A DNA stretch of 64,000 nt from Flavobacterium psychrotolerans (lineage in GTDB: Bacteria > Bacteroidota > Bacteroidia > Flavobacteriales > Flavobacteriaceae): positions 124,001 through 188,000 of the forward strand of contig NZ_QCZI01000005.1 in assembly GCF_003097635.1 (NCBI RefSeq). Direction: 5' to 3'. Below, one piece after another: positions 8,909 to 17,615 of this stretch (positions are counted from its first letter, which is position 1; each line of letters begins with the position of its first letter). The notes below the pieces were generated by a model. That model ran no database searches, was not told the origin of the DNA, and worked only from the letters and a program-made list of their open reading frames with translations. The position numbers were made by a program, and so were the translations under genes.

Positions 8909-9583
8909 ATGGGAAATAAAGTGCTCGAGGCCATTGGTTTATCCAAATATTTTTATGAGCCCGTGAAATTTCAGGTGCTCAAGGAAATCAGCATGAGTGT
9001 TGACCACGGTGAATTTGTTTCGATTGTGGGAAAATCGGGTTGTGGAAAATCGACTCTGCTGTACTTGCTCTCTACTATGGATACCGATTATGAAGGCCAA
9101 TTATTCATCAATGAGCAACAGATTACCGGAAAACGGGACAACGAATTGGCTAAAATCCGAAATGAGAATATTGGGTTTGTGTTTCAGTTTCATTATTTGC
9201 TTGCGGAATATAACGTTTTAAAAAACGTCATGCTTCCTGGTATGAAGTTAGGGAAACATTCTCAGCAGGAAGTAGAACACCGCGCCATGGAGCATTTAAA
9301 AACCCTAGACATGGAAGACCAGGCCCTGAAAATGCCCAATCAGTTGAGTGGTGGACAAAAACAACGTGTAGCCATTGCCCGAGCCTTGATAAATGATCCT
9401 TTAATTATTATGGGGGATGAGCCTACGGGAAATCTAGACCAGAAGAACAGTGACCTCGTTTTTGATATTTTCAACAAACTGACCCAAGAAAGAAACCAAA
9501 CGTTACTTATTGTTACCCACGATACTGATTTTGCCCAAAGAACCAGCAGAATCATTACGATGGAAGACGGGAGGATTGTTTGA
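8909..9583 (+). CDS. LolD/MacB-type ABC transporter ATP-binding protein
   Basis: This 224-residue ATPase is of the LolD/MacB class. Walker A is GKSGCGKST, the signature is LSGGQKQR, Walker B is [13 protein letters not shown], and the switch histidine is in LLIVTHD. It lacks membrane segments and must act with the FtsX-like permease encoded just upstream. No outer-membrane partner gene follows. The next gene, pflB, is 447 bases away. Confidence 0.92.
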   Translation: MGNKVLEAIGLSKYFYEPVKFQVLKEISMSVDHGEFVSIVGKSGCGKSTLLYLLSTMDTDYEGQLFINEQQITGKRDNELAKIRNENIGFVFQFHYLLAEYNVLKNVMLPGMKLGKHSQQEVEHRAMEHLKTLDMEDQALKMPNQLSGGQKQRVAIARALINDPLIIMGDEPTGNLDQKNSDLVFDIFNKLTQERNQTLLIVTHDTDFAQRTSRIITMEDGRIV

Positions 9584-10030
9584 AGGGCAATTTAGATGAA
9601 GAGACGCAGTTAATTCATTAGTGAGTTCAATCTGAGTTTATTGATGACTTCAACAGGAATTTTATTGTTTGTAATGCATACATAATGAGCTATACTGTTG
9701 TATGCTTCTTATAATATTTCTCTATATTATTTAAAGAAAAAAAGTGCCGATTTCCAGTTTTCCAGAAGAAAATGACCCATAAATAGAAAATTAAAAAACT
9801 ACATCGTTAGAGCTATTTTGCTTTTTGTATTCAAAAAAAGCTAAAAAAGATTCATAAGTGATTAAGTACGATATAAAAAAAAAGGAATACACATTTATTT
9901 TAGATAAGAACTGCTGTTTTGCTAAATAACTCATAGAATATGTAGTCTATTTACATATTTCGTAAATTTAGTATATAGAAAAGTAAGATAAAATATATCC
10001 AAAAAGAATAGATAATTAATACATCAAAAA
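9584..10030. other. 447-base gap upstream of pflB
   Basis: This is an AT-rich non-coding region between the exporter operon and pflB. I see no gene, no clear terminator hairpin and no good match to an FNR-type TTGAT-N4-ATCAA box. TAAATTTAG near 9964 is a weak -7-like sequence. It probably holds the oxygen-regulated promoter of pflB, but I cannot assign an operator. Confidence 0.4.
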
Positions 10031-12280
10031 ATGGAAAATTTAGTAGAAAGAGAATCGCTTAATAAAGGGGTCTTGAATAAAGGAGTTTGGAACAATACAA
10101 TTAATGTACACGATTTCATTGTCCAAAACATCAAATCGTATGAAGGGGATGCTAGTTTTCTTGTAGGCCCGTCAGACAGAACCACTAAACTTTGGGATGT
10201 TTGTAAAAAATCGCTTTTAAAAGAAAGAGAAAATGATGGTTGTTTGGCCATTGATACCGAAGTGATTTCCAACCTTACTTCTTTTGGACCTGGATATATT
10301 CAAAAAGAAAACGAAACTATTGTAGGACTTCAAACAGACGAACTTTTAAAAAGAGCAATGAAACCTTTTGGAGGAATCCAATTGGTGCAATCTGCTGTTG
10401 CAGAAAGAGGATTAAAAGTTTCGGATAGAGTAGTTGATATTTTTAATTACGCCAGAAACCATAATCAAGCCGTATTTGACGCTTATGACAGTGAAATTAA
10501 AACCTACCGTTCGAAACACGTATTGACTGGTTTGCCTGACAACTATGCCAGAGGAAGAATCATTGGCGATTTTAGACGAGTGGCTCTTTACGGAATTGAT
10601 AGATTGATTGCCGAAAAGAAAACAGATAAAGTAAATGTAACTGGCAATATGGACGATGCCAAAGTACGTTTGCGCGAAGAAATTGCCGATCAAATCAATG
10701 CCTTGCTTGATATGAAAAAAATGGCGCTGACTTATGGAATTGACATTTCAAAACCGGCAGTAAATGCGCATGAAGCGGTTCAGTTTACTTATTTAGGATA
10801 TTTAAGTGCGGTTAAAGAACAAGATGGAGCTGCAATGTCTTTGGGTAATGTTTCTTCATTCTTAGATGTATATATACAAAATGATCTCGAAGCTGGAATC
10901 ATTGATGAAGTTCTAGCCCAAGAATACATTGACCAATTTGTAATGAAATTGCGCGTGGTGCGTCACCTACGTCCAAGTGCTTATGATGCTATTTTTGGTG
11001 GAGATCCAACTTGGGTTACCGAAGCCATTGGTGGTCAATTGTATGATGGAAGAACCAAAGTTACCAAAACTTCTTTCCGATTCTTGCAAACACTTTATAA
11101 CTTAGGAGCGTCTCCAGAACCAAACTTGACTATTCTTTGGTCTGAAAAATTGCCACAAGGATTCAAAGATTTTTGTGCTCAAGTTTCCATCGACACTTCA
11201 TCTCTTCAATACGAAAATGACGATTTGATGAGAGGTAATCGTGGTTCAGACGATTATGGTATTGCTTGTTGCGTTTCGTACCAACAAATTGGTAAAACAA
11301 TTCAACACTTTGGGGCTCGTGCCAATTTGCCTAAAGCACTTTTAATGTCCTTGAATGGTGGGAGGGAAGAAGCTCAAGGAGTGCAAGTAGTGAACAACAT
11401 TTCGGAAATGGATGATGAAGTTTTAGACTACGACACTGTAATGAAATCTTTTAAAAAAACATTGGCAGAAGTAGCTCGTGTCTATGCAAAATCCATGTAC
11501 ATCATTCATTACATGCACGACAAATATTATTACGAAAGAGCTCAAATGGCCTTGATTGACTCTAATCCAAATATTGACATTGCTTATGGTGCTGCCGGAA
11601 TTTCAATTATTGCCGATTCGTTGTCAGCCATTAAATATGCCAAAGTAACTCCAATCAGAAACGAATACGGATTAACCGAAGATTTTAATATTGAAGGAGA
11701 TTTTCCAAAATTTGGTAATGACGATGATAGAGTGGATAGCATTGCACAGGAAGTGACCAAAATCTTTATCGACGAGTTGAGAAAACATAAAACGTATAAA
11801 AATTCAACACCTACACTTTCATTGTTGACCATTACTTCAAATGTGATGTACGGTTCTAATACTGGTGCAACTCCAGATGGGCGTAAAGCTGGCGAGGCTT
11901 TTGCTCCAGGAGCCAATCCAATGCACGGAAGAGATGAAAACGGAGCGATAGCTTCTTTAAATTCAGTAAGTAAATTGAATTATAATGATGCCCAAGACGG
12001 AATTTCTTATACTTTCACTATGGTTCCCAAATCATTAGGAAATAATTTAGAAGAACAAGTTGGCAATTTAACCACCACATTGGATGCTTATTTTGGAAGA
12101 AATGCCCATCACTTGAATGTGAATATTCTAAACAAAGAAACCTTGTTAGATGCTTACAATCATCCTGAAAATTATCCTCAATTAACCATCCGTGTTTCTG
12201 GTTATGCTGTTAATTTTGTACGTTTGTCAAAAGCGCACCAACTGGAAGTAATCAGTAGAACTTTCCATGACACGATGTAA
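10031..12280 (+). CDS. pflB: Formate C-acetyltransferase (pyruvate formate-lyase)
   Basis: This is a glycyl-radical enzyme that converts pyruvate and CoA to acetyl-CoA and formate without oxygen. The 749-residue length equals that of typical PFL. The adjacent catalytic cysteines are Cys413-Cys414 in [10 protein letters not shown]. The radical-bearing glycine is Gly724 in RVSGYAVNF near the C-terminus. Segments such as [16 protein letters not shown] and [22 protein letters not shown] match PFL rather than diol dehydratases. The activase gene pflA follows 97 bases downstream and an OFA-type transporter follows that, forming an anaerobic pyruvate module in an organism of a largely aerobic family. 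Confidence 0.97.
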   Translation: MENLVERESLNKGVLNKGVWNNTINVHDFIVQNIKSYEGDASFLVGPSDRTTKLWDVCKKSLLKERENDGCLAIDTEVISNLTSFGPGYIQKENETIVGLQTDELLKRAMKPFGGIQLVQSAVAERGLKVSDRVVDIFNYARNHNQAVFDAYDSEIKTYRSKHVLTGLPDNYARGRIIGDFRRVALYGIDRLIAEKKTDKVNVTGNMDDAKVRLREEIADQINALLDMKKMALTYGIDISKPAVNAHEAVQFTYLGYLSAVKEQDGAAMSLGNVSSFLDVYIQNDLEAGIIDEVLAQEYIDQFVMKLRVVRHLRPSAYDAIFGGDPTWVTEAIGGQLYDGRTKVTKTSFRFLQTLYNLGASPEPNLTILWSEKLPQGFKDFCAQVSIDTSSLQYENDDLMRGNRGSDDYGIACCVSYQQIGKTIQHFGARANLPKALLMSLNGGREEAQGVQVVNNISEMDDEVLDYDTVMKSFKKTLAEVARVYAKSMYIIHYMHDKYYYERAQMALIDSNPNIDIAYGAAGISIIADSLSAIKYAKVTPIRNEYGLTEDFNIEGDFPKFGNDDDRVDSIAQEVTKIFIDELRKHKTYKNSTPTLSLLTITSNVMYGSNTGATPDGRKAGEAFAPGANPMHGRDENGAIASLNSVSKLNYNDAQDGISYTFTMVPKSLGNNLEEQVGNLTTTLDAYFGRNAHHLNVNILNKETLLDAYNHPENYPQLTIRVSGYAVNFVRLSKAHQLEVISRTFHDTM

Positions 12281-12313
12281 TTGATTGAAAAACTTCAAAA
12301 AAACGTAGGCTTT

Positions 12314-12360
12314 ATTTGATGCTATTCCTTAAATTATTTTTTAAAGGAATAGCATCAAAT
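12314..12360. terminator. Perfect hairpin between pflB and pflA
   Basis: ATTTGATGCTATTCCTT (12314-12330) and its exact complement (12344-12360) form a 17-bp stem with a 13-base loop. It sits in the pflB-pflA gap, 17 bases before the pflA ATG, with no long U-run after it. It could be a partial terminator or an mRNA-stabilising structure that lowers pflA expression relative to pflB. Confidence 0.65.
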
Positions 12361-12377
12361 CAATTAAAAAATAAAAT

Positions 12378-13154
12378 ATGTATTTCCCAGAACAACCCAA
12401 CCATCTATTAAACGATACCGACTTTGATTCCTTGAGAATACATTCGTTGGAAACCTTTGGAACTCATGATGGTCCCGGAATACGGATGGTCGTATTTGTT
12501 CAAGGATGCCAATTTCGATGCTTGTATTGTCAAAATCCCGATTCAATAGATGTTCACGGAGGTTCATTGGTCACCATCGATGAACTCGTTACTAAAGCAT
12601 TGAAACAAAAATCTTATTTTGGAAAGCAAGGCGGAGTCACCGTTTCAGGCGGAGAACCTTTGCTGCAAAGATCCAAATTGATTACTTTTTTTGATCGATT
12701 GCACGAACAAGGTATCAATACCTGCCTGGATTCGAATGGACGCGTTTTGGATGCACAAACAAAGGAAGTTCTCTACAGAACCGATTTGCTGCTGTTGGAT
12801 GTAAAACACATCAACGAAGAATGGCACAAAAAATTGACCGGTTTGAACAATTCCATCACCTTGAAAGTGGCAGAATACCGCGAAAGCACAGGTAAACCAA
12901 TGTGGTTACGCTATGTTTTGGTTCCGGGATGGACGGATCAAGAGGAATATTTGCATGAATGGGCGAAACATTTTTCAGGTTATAAAACAGTTGAAAGGGT
13001 GGAGATTATTCCTTTTCACCAATTGGGAAAACACAAATGGGAATTGTTGAATATGGAATATGCGCTTGCAGATACCGCATCTCCAACAGCTGAAACTTTG
13101 GAAAAAGTAAAAGCCATTTTTAGTCTGTATTTGGATAACGTGAAAGTAAAATAA
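12378..13154 (+). CDS. pflA: Pyruvate formate-lyase activating enzyme (radical SAM)
   Basis: This radical SAM protein of 258 residues generates the glycyl radical on PFL. The cluster-binding motif CxxxCxxC is GCQFRCLYCQNPD with Cys44, Cys48 and Cys51. The SAM-binding GGE motif is seen in VTVSGGEPLLQ. Other PFL-activase traits are SLETFGTHDGPGIR at the N-terminus and MWLRYVLVPGWTD in the second half. There is no extra ferredoxin domain, as expected for the PFL-specific activases. Its position directly after pflB fixes its partner. Confidence 0.96.
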   Translation: MYFPEQPNHLLNDTDFDSLRIHSLETFGTHDGPGIRMVVFVQGCQFRCLYCQNPDSIDVHGGSLVTIDELVTKALKQKSYFGKQGGVTVSGGEPLLQRSKLITFFDRLHEQGINTCLDSNGRVLDAQTKEVLYRTDLLLLDVKHINEEWHKKLTGLNNSITLKVAEYRESTGKPMWLRYVLVPGWTDQEEYLHEWAKHFSGYKTVERVEIIPFHQLGKHKWELLNMEYALADTASPTAETLEKVKAIFSLYLDNVKVK

Positions 13155-13177
13155 ATTCAATAAAAAGTATTTAAGAA

Positions 13178-14356
13178 ATGAAAAAGAATAAATATTTGAT
13201 TGTCTTGGCTGGAATGATTATGCAGCTGTCAATCGGGTCTATTTATGCGTACAGCAAATGGATCGAACCTTTATCAAAAGTATTGAATTGGGATGCACAT
13301 GATACCAAAATAGGGTTTAGTTTAGCCATTTGCTTTTTAGGATTAACGGCAGCTTTTATGGGTAAATTTGCCCAAAAAGTGGGGCCAACCAAAGCGGGAT
13401 TATTGGCAACCCTGTTTTTAACCATAGGATTGTTGGGAAGTGCATTGGCTGTAAATATAGGCTCCATCTACCTGTTTTACTTGACTTTTGGTGTTTTGCA
13501 AGGCATTGGTTTAGGATTTGGGTATGTGGTTCCGGTTTATACGGTCGTAAAATGGTTTCCAGATAAACCAGGATTGGCATCCGGGATTATTATTATGTCT
13601 TTTGCCTTGGGCTCCTTGTTGGCTTCTTTTTTGATTAGTCCATTAATTGCTTCCATGGGATTGTCCGGAGCCTTTGCCACACTGGGAATTGGCTATGGAA
13701 TTTGTATGCTGTTAAGTGCTTTGTATTTGGCAAATCCTGTAAATGTTGTTACTACTCAGCTCACACATGTAGATTTGACTCCAAAAGAAATTATAACCGA
13801 CAAACGTTTTATGGCGCTTTGGTTGTTGTTGTTCCTGAACGTATGTGGCGGGATCGCAATCATCTCGAAAGCGGCTATTCTTGGGGTAGAAGTAGTTGGA
13901 ATGTCTGCAACACAAGCGACGATGTTTGTGGCCATTGTTGGTTTATTTAATGGTATTGGGCGTTTGTTCTGGTCCAGTATTTCGGATAAAATTGGCTGTT
14001 GGACCACTTTTATGCTTTTTATGGGAATAAACGGAATTTGTTTTGCTTTAATTCCCAGTTTTTCGACCAATTCTATCTCTTTTCAAATCTTGACTTATAT
14101 CATTATTGCAGGTTACGGCGCTGGTTTTGCCACAATGCCATCCTTCGTGAAAAGCATTTTTGGAACTGAAAATTACGGACAAGTATTCGGTTATATCTTG
14201 ACGGCTTGGTCCGCAGCAGCATTTGTTGGACCATTATTGTTGGGACTAAGTACGGAAATTACCATTTTCTATCTCTTTTCCATATTGTTGATTGTTGCCT
14301 TGACTGTAGGATTTTGGCTAAAAGGATTACTTGCAAAAACGTTGATTCCAGCATAA
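13178..14356 (+). CDS. MFS transporter, oxalate/formate antiporter (OFA)-like
   Basis: This is a 392-residue, 12-helix major-facilitator protein. The N-terminus MIMQLSIGSIYAYSKWIEPL and the segment GIGLGFGYVVPVYTVVKWFPDKPGLASGI are typical of the OFA family, whose members carry oxalate/formate, pyruvate or other small monocarboxylates. It follows pflA by 23 bases, so it is likely part of the pfl operon and may move formate or pyruvate. The substrate is inferred from context only. Its stop codon directly abuts the decayed pentapeptide-repeat fragment. Confidence 0.85.
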   Translation: MKKNKYLIVLAGMIMQLSIGSIYAYSKWIEPLSKVLNWDAHDTKIGFSLAICFLGLTAAFMGKFAQKVGPTKAGLLATLFLTIGLLGSALAVNIGSIYLFYLTFGVLQGIGLGFGYVVPVYTVVKWFPDKPGLASGIIIMSFALGSLLASFLISPLIASMGLSGAFATLGIGYGICMLLSALYLANPVNVVTTQLTHVDLTPKEIITDKRFMALWLLLFLNVCGGIAIISKAAILGVEVVGMSATQATMFVAIVGLFNGIGRLFWSSISDKIGCWTTFMLFMGINGICFALIPSFSTNSISFQILTYIIIAGYGAGFATMPSFVKSIFGTENYGQVFGYILTAWSAAAFVGPLLLGLSTEITIFYLFSILLIVALTVGFWLKGLLAKTLIPA

Positions 14357-14465
14357 TTATTCAATGACGAGTTCGTGTTTGAACAAGAGTCCTTTTACTT
14401 CCTTCAACGAAAAAATTGCTTTTTTTAATTTGGTTTTTGTTGGGTCAATCGTGTAGTTGGAATTC
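14357..14465 (-). pseudogene. 3' remnant of a pentapeptide-repeat gene
   Basis: On the minus strand this fragment encodes SNYTIDPTKTKLKKAIFSL, then about 15 more residues to a TAA at 14359-14357. It aligns residue for residue with the C-terminus of the intact pentapeptide-repeat gene at 15157-15804 (SNYTIDPTKTKIKKAVFSL and onward). A stretch of over 30 bases around 14434-14462 is nearly identical. Upstream of the homology the frame is closed. The fragment is therefore a decayed paralogue, ending exactly where the transporter gene ends. Confidence 0.82.
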
Positions 14466-14582
14466 CATTCAATATTTTTTTATTAAATTAGGGTAATATC
14501 CCTCATTGGAAACGCTTTGTTGGAGTAGGGAACTCTTTGCAAACGAGCCACGCAACGAAACTCTAACTGTTACCAGCAGTTT

Positions 14583-15050
14583 TTATTTGTATTCAACATC
14601 TCTAAATTTACCTTTTATTATAGTGAATTGAATAACTTGGTATGAATCAACAGGTTTTCCTTCTTTTGAAGTCGCTGGTTTCCATTTTCGCGGCATTTTT
14701 TTTACTATTTCTAAAACTTGCTCAGATAAAATTACCAAATCTCCTATCTCATCGCTCACAATTTGAAAGTCGCCAATCTGACCTTTACAATTTACTATGA
14801 AACCAATTAAAATTCTAAAAGTATTAGAATTAGAAAGTGAATTTGCTTTGAAATATTTTTTTAATTCTTCGACCCCACCTCCAAATTTTGGATTAGAAAA
14901 CGGAATGGTTAAGTCCATTCCTACTTTTTTTCGTAATACCCAATCATCAACAGTGTAAGTAATAGTTTTACGACAAGTTTCAAAAGGTTTTGGGCTTTGC
15001 GCAATACAATATTGAGAAAGAATTACAAGGAAGAATAAGAGTGTTTTCAT
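14583..15050 (-). CDS. Secreted protein with TonB-C-like domain
   Basis: This 155-residue protein has a signal peptide (MKTLLFFLVILSQYCIAQ). The remainder resembles a TonB C-terminal fold: GGVEELKKYFKAN, then FIVNCKGQIGDFQIV and, near the end, PRKWKPATSKEGKPVDSYQVIQFTI, the usual 'W.PA...GkpV...v.fpi.F' ending. There is no transmembrane anchor besides the signal peptide and no proline-rich linker, so it is not a functional TonB. Small periplasmic proteins of this kind are frequent in Bacteroidota; the role is unknown. It lies between two relics of pentapeptide duplication. Confidence 0.7.
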   Translation of the reverse strand: MKTLLFFLVILSQYCIAQSPKPFETCRKTITYTVDDWVLRKKVGMDLTIPFSNPKFGGGVEELKKYFKANSLSNSNTFRILIGFIVNCKGQIGDFQIVSDEIGDLVILSEQVLEIVKKMPRKWKPATSKEGKPVDSYQVIQFTIIKGKFRDVEYK

Positions 15051-15156
15051 CAGATTAGTGTTTTAAAATTGCGGGTAATGTCTAAATTAGCACGTGTCCC
15101 ATATTCAAATACAGAAAATACAATCATTAATAAGCATTCGTAAATATATCAAATAA

Positions 15157-15804
15157 TCACTCCACCACAACATCATACTTCACCAAAAGCCCTCTTAAGC
15201 CTTTTAAAGAGAAAACGGCTTTCTTGATTTTGGTTTTTGTTGGGTCAATCGTGTAGTTGGAACTGGTTTTAAAATTGGCCTTGTTGGCAATGGCTTTCGC
15301 AAATTCGGAACGGTACAAATCACAGGTATCAAAAATGGCTTCGGTCAAATCGGTACTCATAAAATCTACGGCTATCAGGCTGCAATCCACGAATGATGTT
15401 CCTTTTAGCTTTAACGTATAAAATTTCGAGAAATCGAGTATGCAATGGTTAAAGGCAATTTCAAAAATAAGTTTGTCGCACATGGCAAAATTGACTTCTT
15501 TCATCATACAATGGTTGAAGGTTACCGTTCTTAGCGCCACATAATTGATTTTGGCGGTATTGAAATTACAATCATTAAAAATGCAATCGATAAAAGTAAC
15601 GGACAGAAATACGCATTGGGAGAAATCGCAATGGTTAAAAGTACAGCATTCGAATTCCTTGAAATTAACTTCCTGCTTACCATAAACGAGATTGTTGTAT
15701 TGAATATCTAGGAAATAGTCCGCCATTGCTTTAGTTGTGGGGTTATAAATTTGACCGAATTGCACTCGATCGACTCCAGATTGGAAACGGAAAGTCTTTT
15801 TCAA
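15157..15804 (-). CDS. Pentapeptide-repeat protein (Qnr/MfpA-like fold)
   Basis: This protein of up to 215 residues contains two tracts of pentapeptide repeats A(D/N)(L/F)xx from about residue 45 to 185, for example FNHCDFSQCVFLSVTF and TDLTEAIFDTCDLYRSEF. They predict a right-handed quadrilateral beta-helix. The size and capped C-terminus (DPTKTKIKKAVFSLKGLRGLL) resemble Qnr/MfpA-type proteins that mimic DNA and interact with gyrase, but many such proteins have unrelated or unknown roles. An internal Met27 (codon at 15726-15724, MADYFLD) is a plausible alternative start, because the upstream residues look unlike the family. A partial copy of its 3' end lies at 14357-14465. Confidence 0.82.
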   Translation of the reverse strand: MKKTFRFQSGVDRVQFGQIYNPTTKAMADYFLDIQYNNLVYGKQEVNFKEFECCTFNHCDFSQCVFLSVTFIDCIFNDCNFNTAKINYVALRTVTFNHCMMKEVNFAMCDKLIFEIAFNHCILDFSKFYTLKLKGTSFVDCSLIAVDFMSTDLTEAIFDTCDLYRSEFAKAIANKANFKTSSNYTIDPTKTKIKKAVFSLKGLRGLLVKYDVVVE

Positions 15805-15932
15805 TTGGAGATTTCAATCTATTTTTTTTTAGATTTTGCTTCACAACATCCACAAAGCTTCGCTTTGAAAAAATAAAAAGCCCAAAAATAATTTCAAGTA
15901 ATCTTGATTATTTTTAGACTTTTTTTTATTCG

Positions 15933-16006
15933 TGACCTTGACTGGATTCAAACCAGTAACCTCTTGAGCCGTAATCAAGTGCGCTATTCAGTTGCGCCAC
16001 AAGGCC
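15933..16006 (-). tRNA. tRNA-Arg (anticodon ACG)
   Basis: The minus strand folds as a complete tRNA. The acceptor GGCCTTG pairs with CAAGGTC, with one G-U pair. The D-stem is GCGC/GCGC. The anticodon stem CTTGA/TCAAG has loop TTACGGC (anticodon ACG). The T-arm is ACTGG-TTTGAAT-CCAGT, and the discriminator base is A. CCA is not encoded. A-to-I editing of the ACG anticodon would be expected, as usual for this tRNA. Confidence 0.95.
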
Positions 16007-16090
16007 TTAATTCGGGTGCAAATATAGGTAATTTTGTTAATCTTGCAAACCTAAATATGAAATTATATGAAATATTTTTCGAATAAAAAA

Positions 16091-16234
16091 TCAACAATCT
16101 AATGCTCTTGCAGTTACATAATAACGCCAGCCTATAATTGCCATTTGCCATTTCTTGGCTTTGGTTAAATCCAATCGTTGCTTGGTAAAACTCGGCAAAA
16201 ATAGTTTGTTTATTTGGGCTAATATTTTGAACAT
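16091..16234 (-). CDS. Small conserved basic protein (47 aa)
   Basis: This short frame encodes 47 residues and starts MFKILAQINKLFLPSF. It is basic and has an amphipathic or hydrophobic C-terminal half (AKKWQMAIIGWRYYVTARAL). The composition and the LPSFTKQRLDLTKAKKWQ core resemble a family of tiny flavobacterial proteins sometimes labelled 'SsrA-binding protein'. I recall that family but cannot verify it here. It lies directly upstream of tRNA-Arg on the same strand. Longer in-frame starts up to 16330 would overlap the neighbouring small gene and look unnatural. Confidence 0.55.
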   Translation of the reverse strand: MFKILAQINKLFLPSFTKQRLDLTKAKKWQMAIIGWRYYVTARALDC

Positions 16235-16256
16235 ACAAGATGATTTTATCTGAAAT

Positions 16257-16478
16257 TTAGTATTCCGGCTTGTCATTTGCAAGAGCAAAATTTCTCGTTT
16301 TCTTTGGATAATCGGCATACGATTTATCACTAGGATTCACAATTGACGTTTTGATTGTAATTTTGTCTCCCAGATTAAATCCTTTGGAAACCATTTGATA
16401 ATCTAACAGAAATTCGCCGCAGAAATAGTTTCCGTTCGCGTCTTTTTCAATAATTCCAGTATATATTCCTTTTGACAT
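16257..16478 (-). CDS. Hypothetical small protein (73 aa)
   Basis: This 73-residue soluble protein starts at the ATG 16478-16476 (MSKGIYTGIIEKDANGNYFC). The sequence alternates short beta-type segments (YTGIIEKD, NYFCGEFLLDYQMV, GDKITIKTSIVN), suggesting a small beta fold. I do not recognise the family. It has plausible codon use and a normal gap to its neighbours. It could be co-transcribed with the downstream 47-aa gene and tRNA. Confidence 0.6.
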   Translation of the reverse strand: MSKGIYTGIIEKDANGNYFCGEFLLDYQMVSKGFNLGDKITIKTSIVNPSDKSYADYPKKTRNFALANDKPEY

Positions 16479-16572
16479 TTTATTTTATTTTTTAATGGTG
16501 CAAAACTAATCAATTTCCCGTTAGCAGGTATTAATTCGTCTTGGTTCTGATTACATGTTTCGATTTATCTTT

Positions 16573-17613
16573 TTACATTGGGATTTGCTGGCTCAGGCAA
16601 TGCATCGTACCAAATCCCCAAATCAAATCGATGGCGCTAATACCTATAATTTCTCTATCAGGAAAACATTCGGAAAGGATGTTTAAAGCCACACGATCCT
16701 TGCTATCGTTAAAAGTGGGCACCAACACACAATTATTTAAAATCAGAAAATTGGCATAACTGGCCGGCAAACGCAGTCCATCAAAATTGAGCCGTTTGGG
16801 CATGGGTAACGCTACAATTATAGGGGATTTTCCGTTTTCCAGTTTGGCATTTTGCAGTCGTTTTAAATTGTCTTGCAAAGGCGCATAATTGCTGTCATTA
16901 GGATCTGTCTCTACAATGGTAACAATAGTGTCTTCGTTCACAAATCGGCATAAATCATCAATATGTCCGTGGGTATCGTCTCCTTCAATGCCGTCTCCCA
17001 ACCAAATCACATTGGTAATTCCCAAATACTCTTTAAATACCACCTCGTAATCTGCCTTAGTGAAATTGGGATTTCGAACCTGAATATCGGGATGCAACAA
17101 GCACTCTTCTGAAGTCAGCAAAGTCCCTTTTCCGTTGGTGTCTATCGCGCCACCTTCTACAATAACTGGTTTTCCTTTGTACATGACTTGGGTCAACGGA
17201 ATGTTCAGAAATTCGCTAACTTTAGAAGGAACGAGTTTATCCAATTGGAAATTTTTGTATTTTGCCCAGCCGTTAAAATTGAAATTCAAGGCTTCTCTTT
17301 GATCTCCATTTTTTACGATAATCGGACCTGAATCGCGCATCCAACTTCTATTGGTTTTTTGAATAATAAAGGAAACATTTGTCACATTTACATGGGCCGT
17401 TTCAAGCATTCCGGCTACTTTTTCTTTCAGTTTTTCATCGGCAACAACCAATATTACTTGCTCAAAAGTGGCCACTTTTTTTATGAATTCGATAAAAGCC
17501 CATTGTATGGCTTCGTATTTTCCCGGCCAATCTTTGCCATTATGTGGAAAACAGAGTAAAATGACTTGTTGTTTTTCCCATTCAGCAGGAAATCTTCGGT
17601 TGGTTGTACTCAT
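16573..17613 (-). CDS. aguA: Agmatine deiminase
   Basis: This porphyromonas-type peptidylarginine deiminase family protein of 346 residues hydrolyses agmatine to N-carbamoylputrescine and ammonia. Family motifs include WMRDSGPIIV (the substrate-aspartate region), EGGAIDTNGKGTLLTSEECLL, GDDTHGHIDDLCRF with the catalytic histidine, and the nucleophilic cysteine in FGTMHCLSQQ (Cys339). The start codon lies 2 bases after the aguB stop. With the adjacent amidase this makes the two-step agmatine-to-putrescine route, which identifies it as the agmatine rather than the protein-arginine enzyme. Confidence 0.93.
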   Translation of the reverse strand: MSTTNRRFPAEWEKQQVILLCFPHNGKDWPGKYEAIQWAFIEFIKKVATFEQVILVVADEKLKEKVAGMLETAHVNVTNVSFIIQKTNRSWMRDSGPIIVKNGDQREALNFNFNGWAKYKNFQLDKLVPSKVSEFLNIPLTQVMYKGKPVIVEGGAIDTNGKGTLLTSEECLLHPDIQVRNPNFTKADYEVVFKEYLGITNVIWLGDGIEGDDTHGHIDDLCRFVNEDTIVTIVETDPNDSNYAPLQDNLKRLQNAKLENGKSPIIVALPMPKRLNFDGLRLPASYANFLILNNCVLVPTFNDSKDRVALNILSECFPDREIIGISAIDLIWGFGTMHCLSQQIPM

Positions 17614-17615
17614 GA

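Noticed and set aside
15853..15867. CAAAGC-TTC-GCTTTG hairpin near tRNA-Arg
   Set aside because: Stem is short and on the tRNA strand the T-run precedes rather than follows it, so it is not a convincing terminator.
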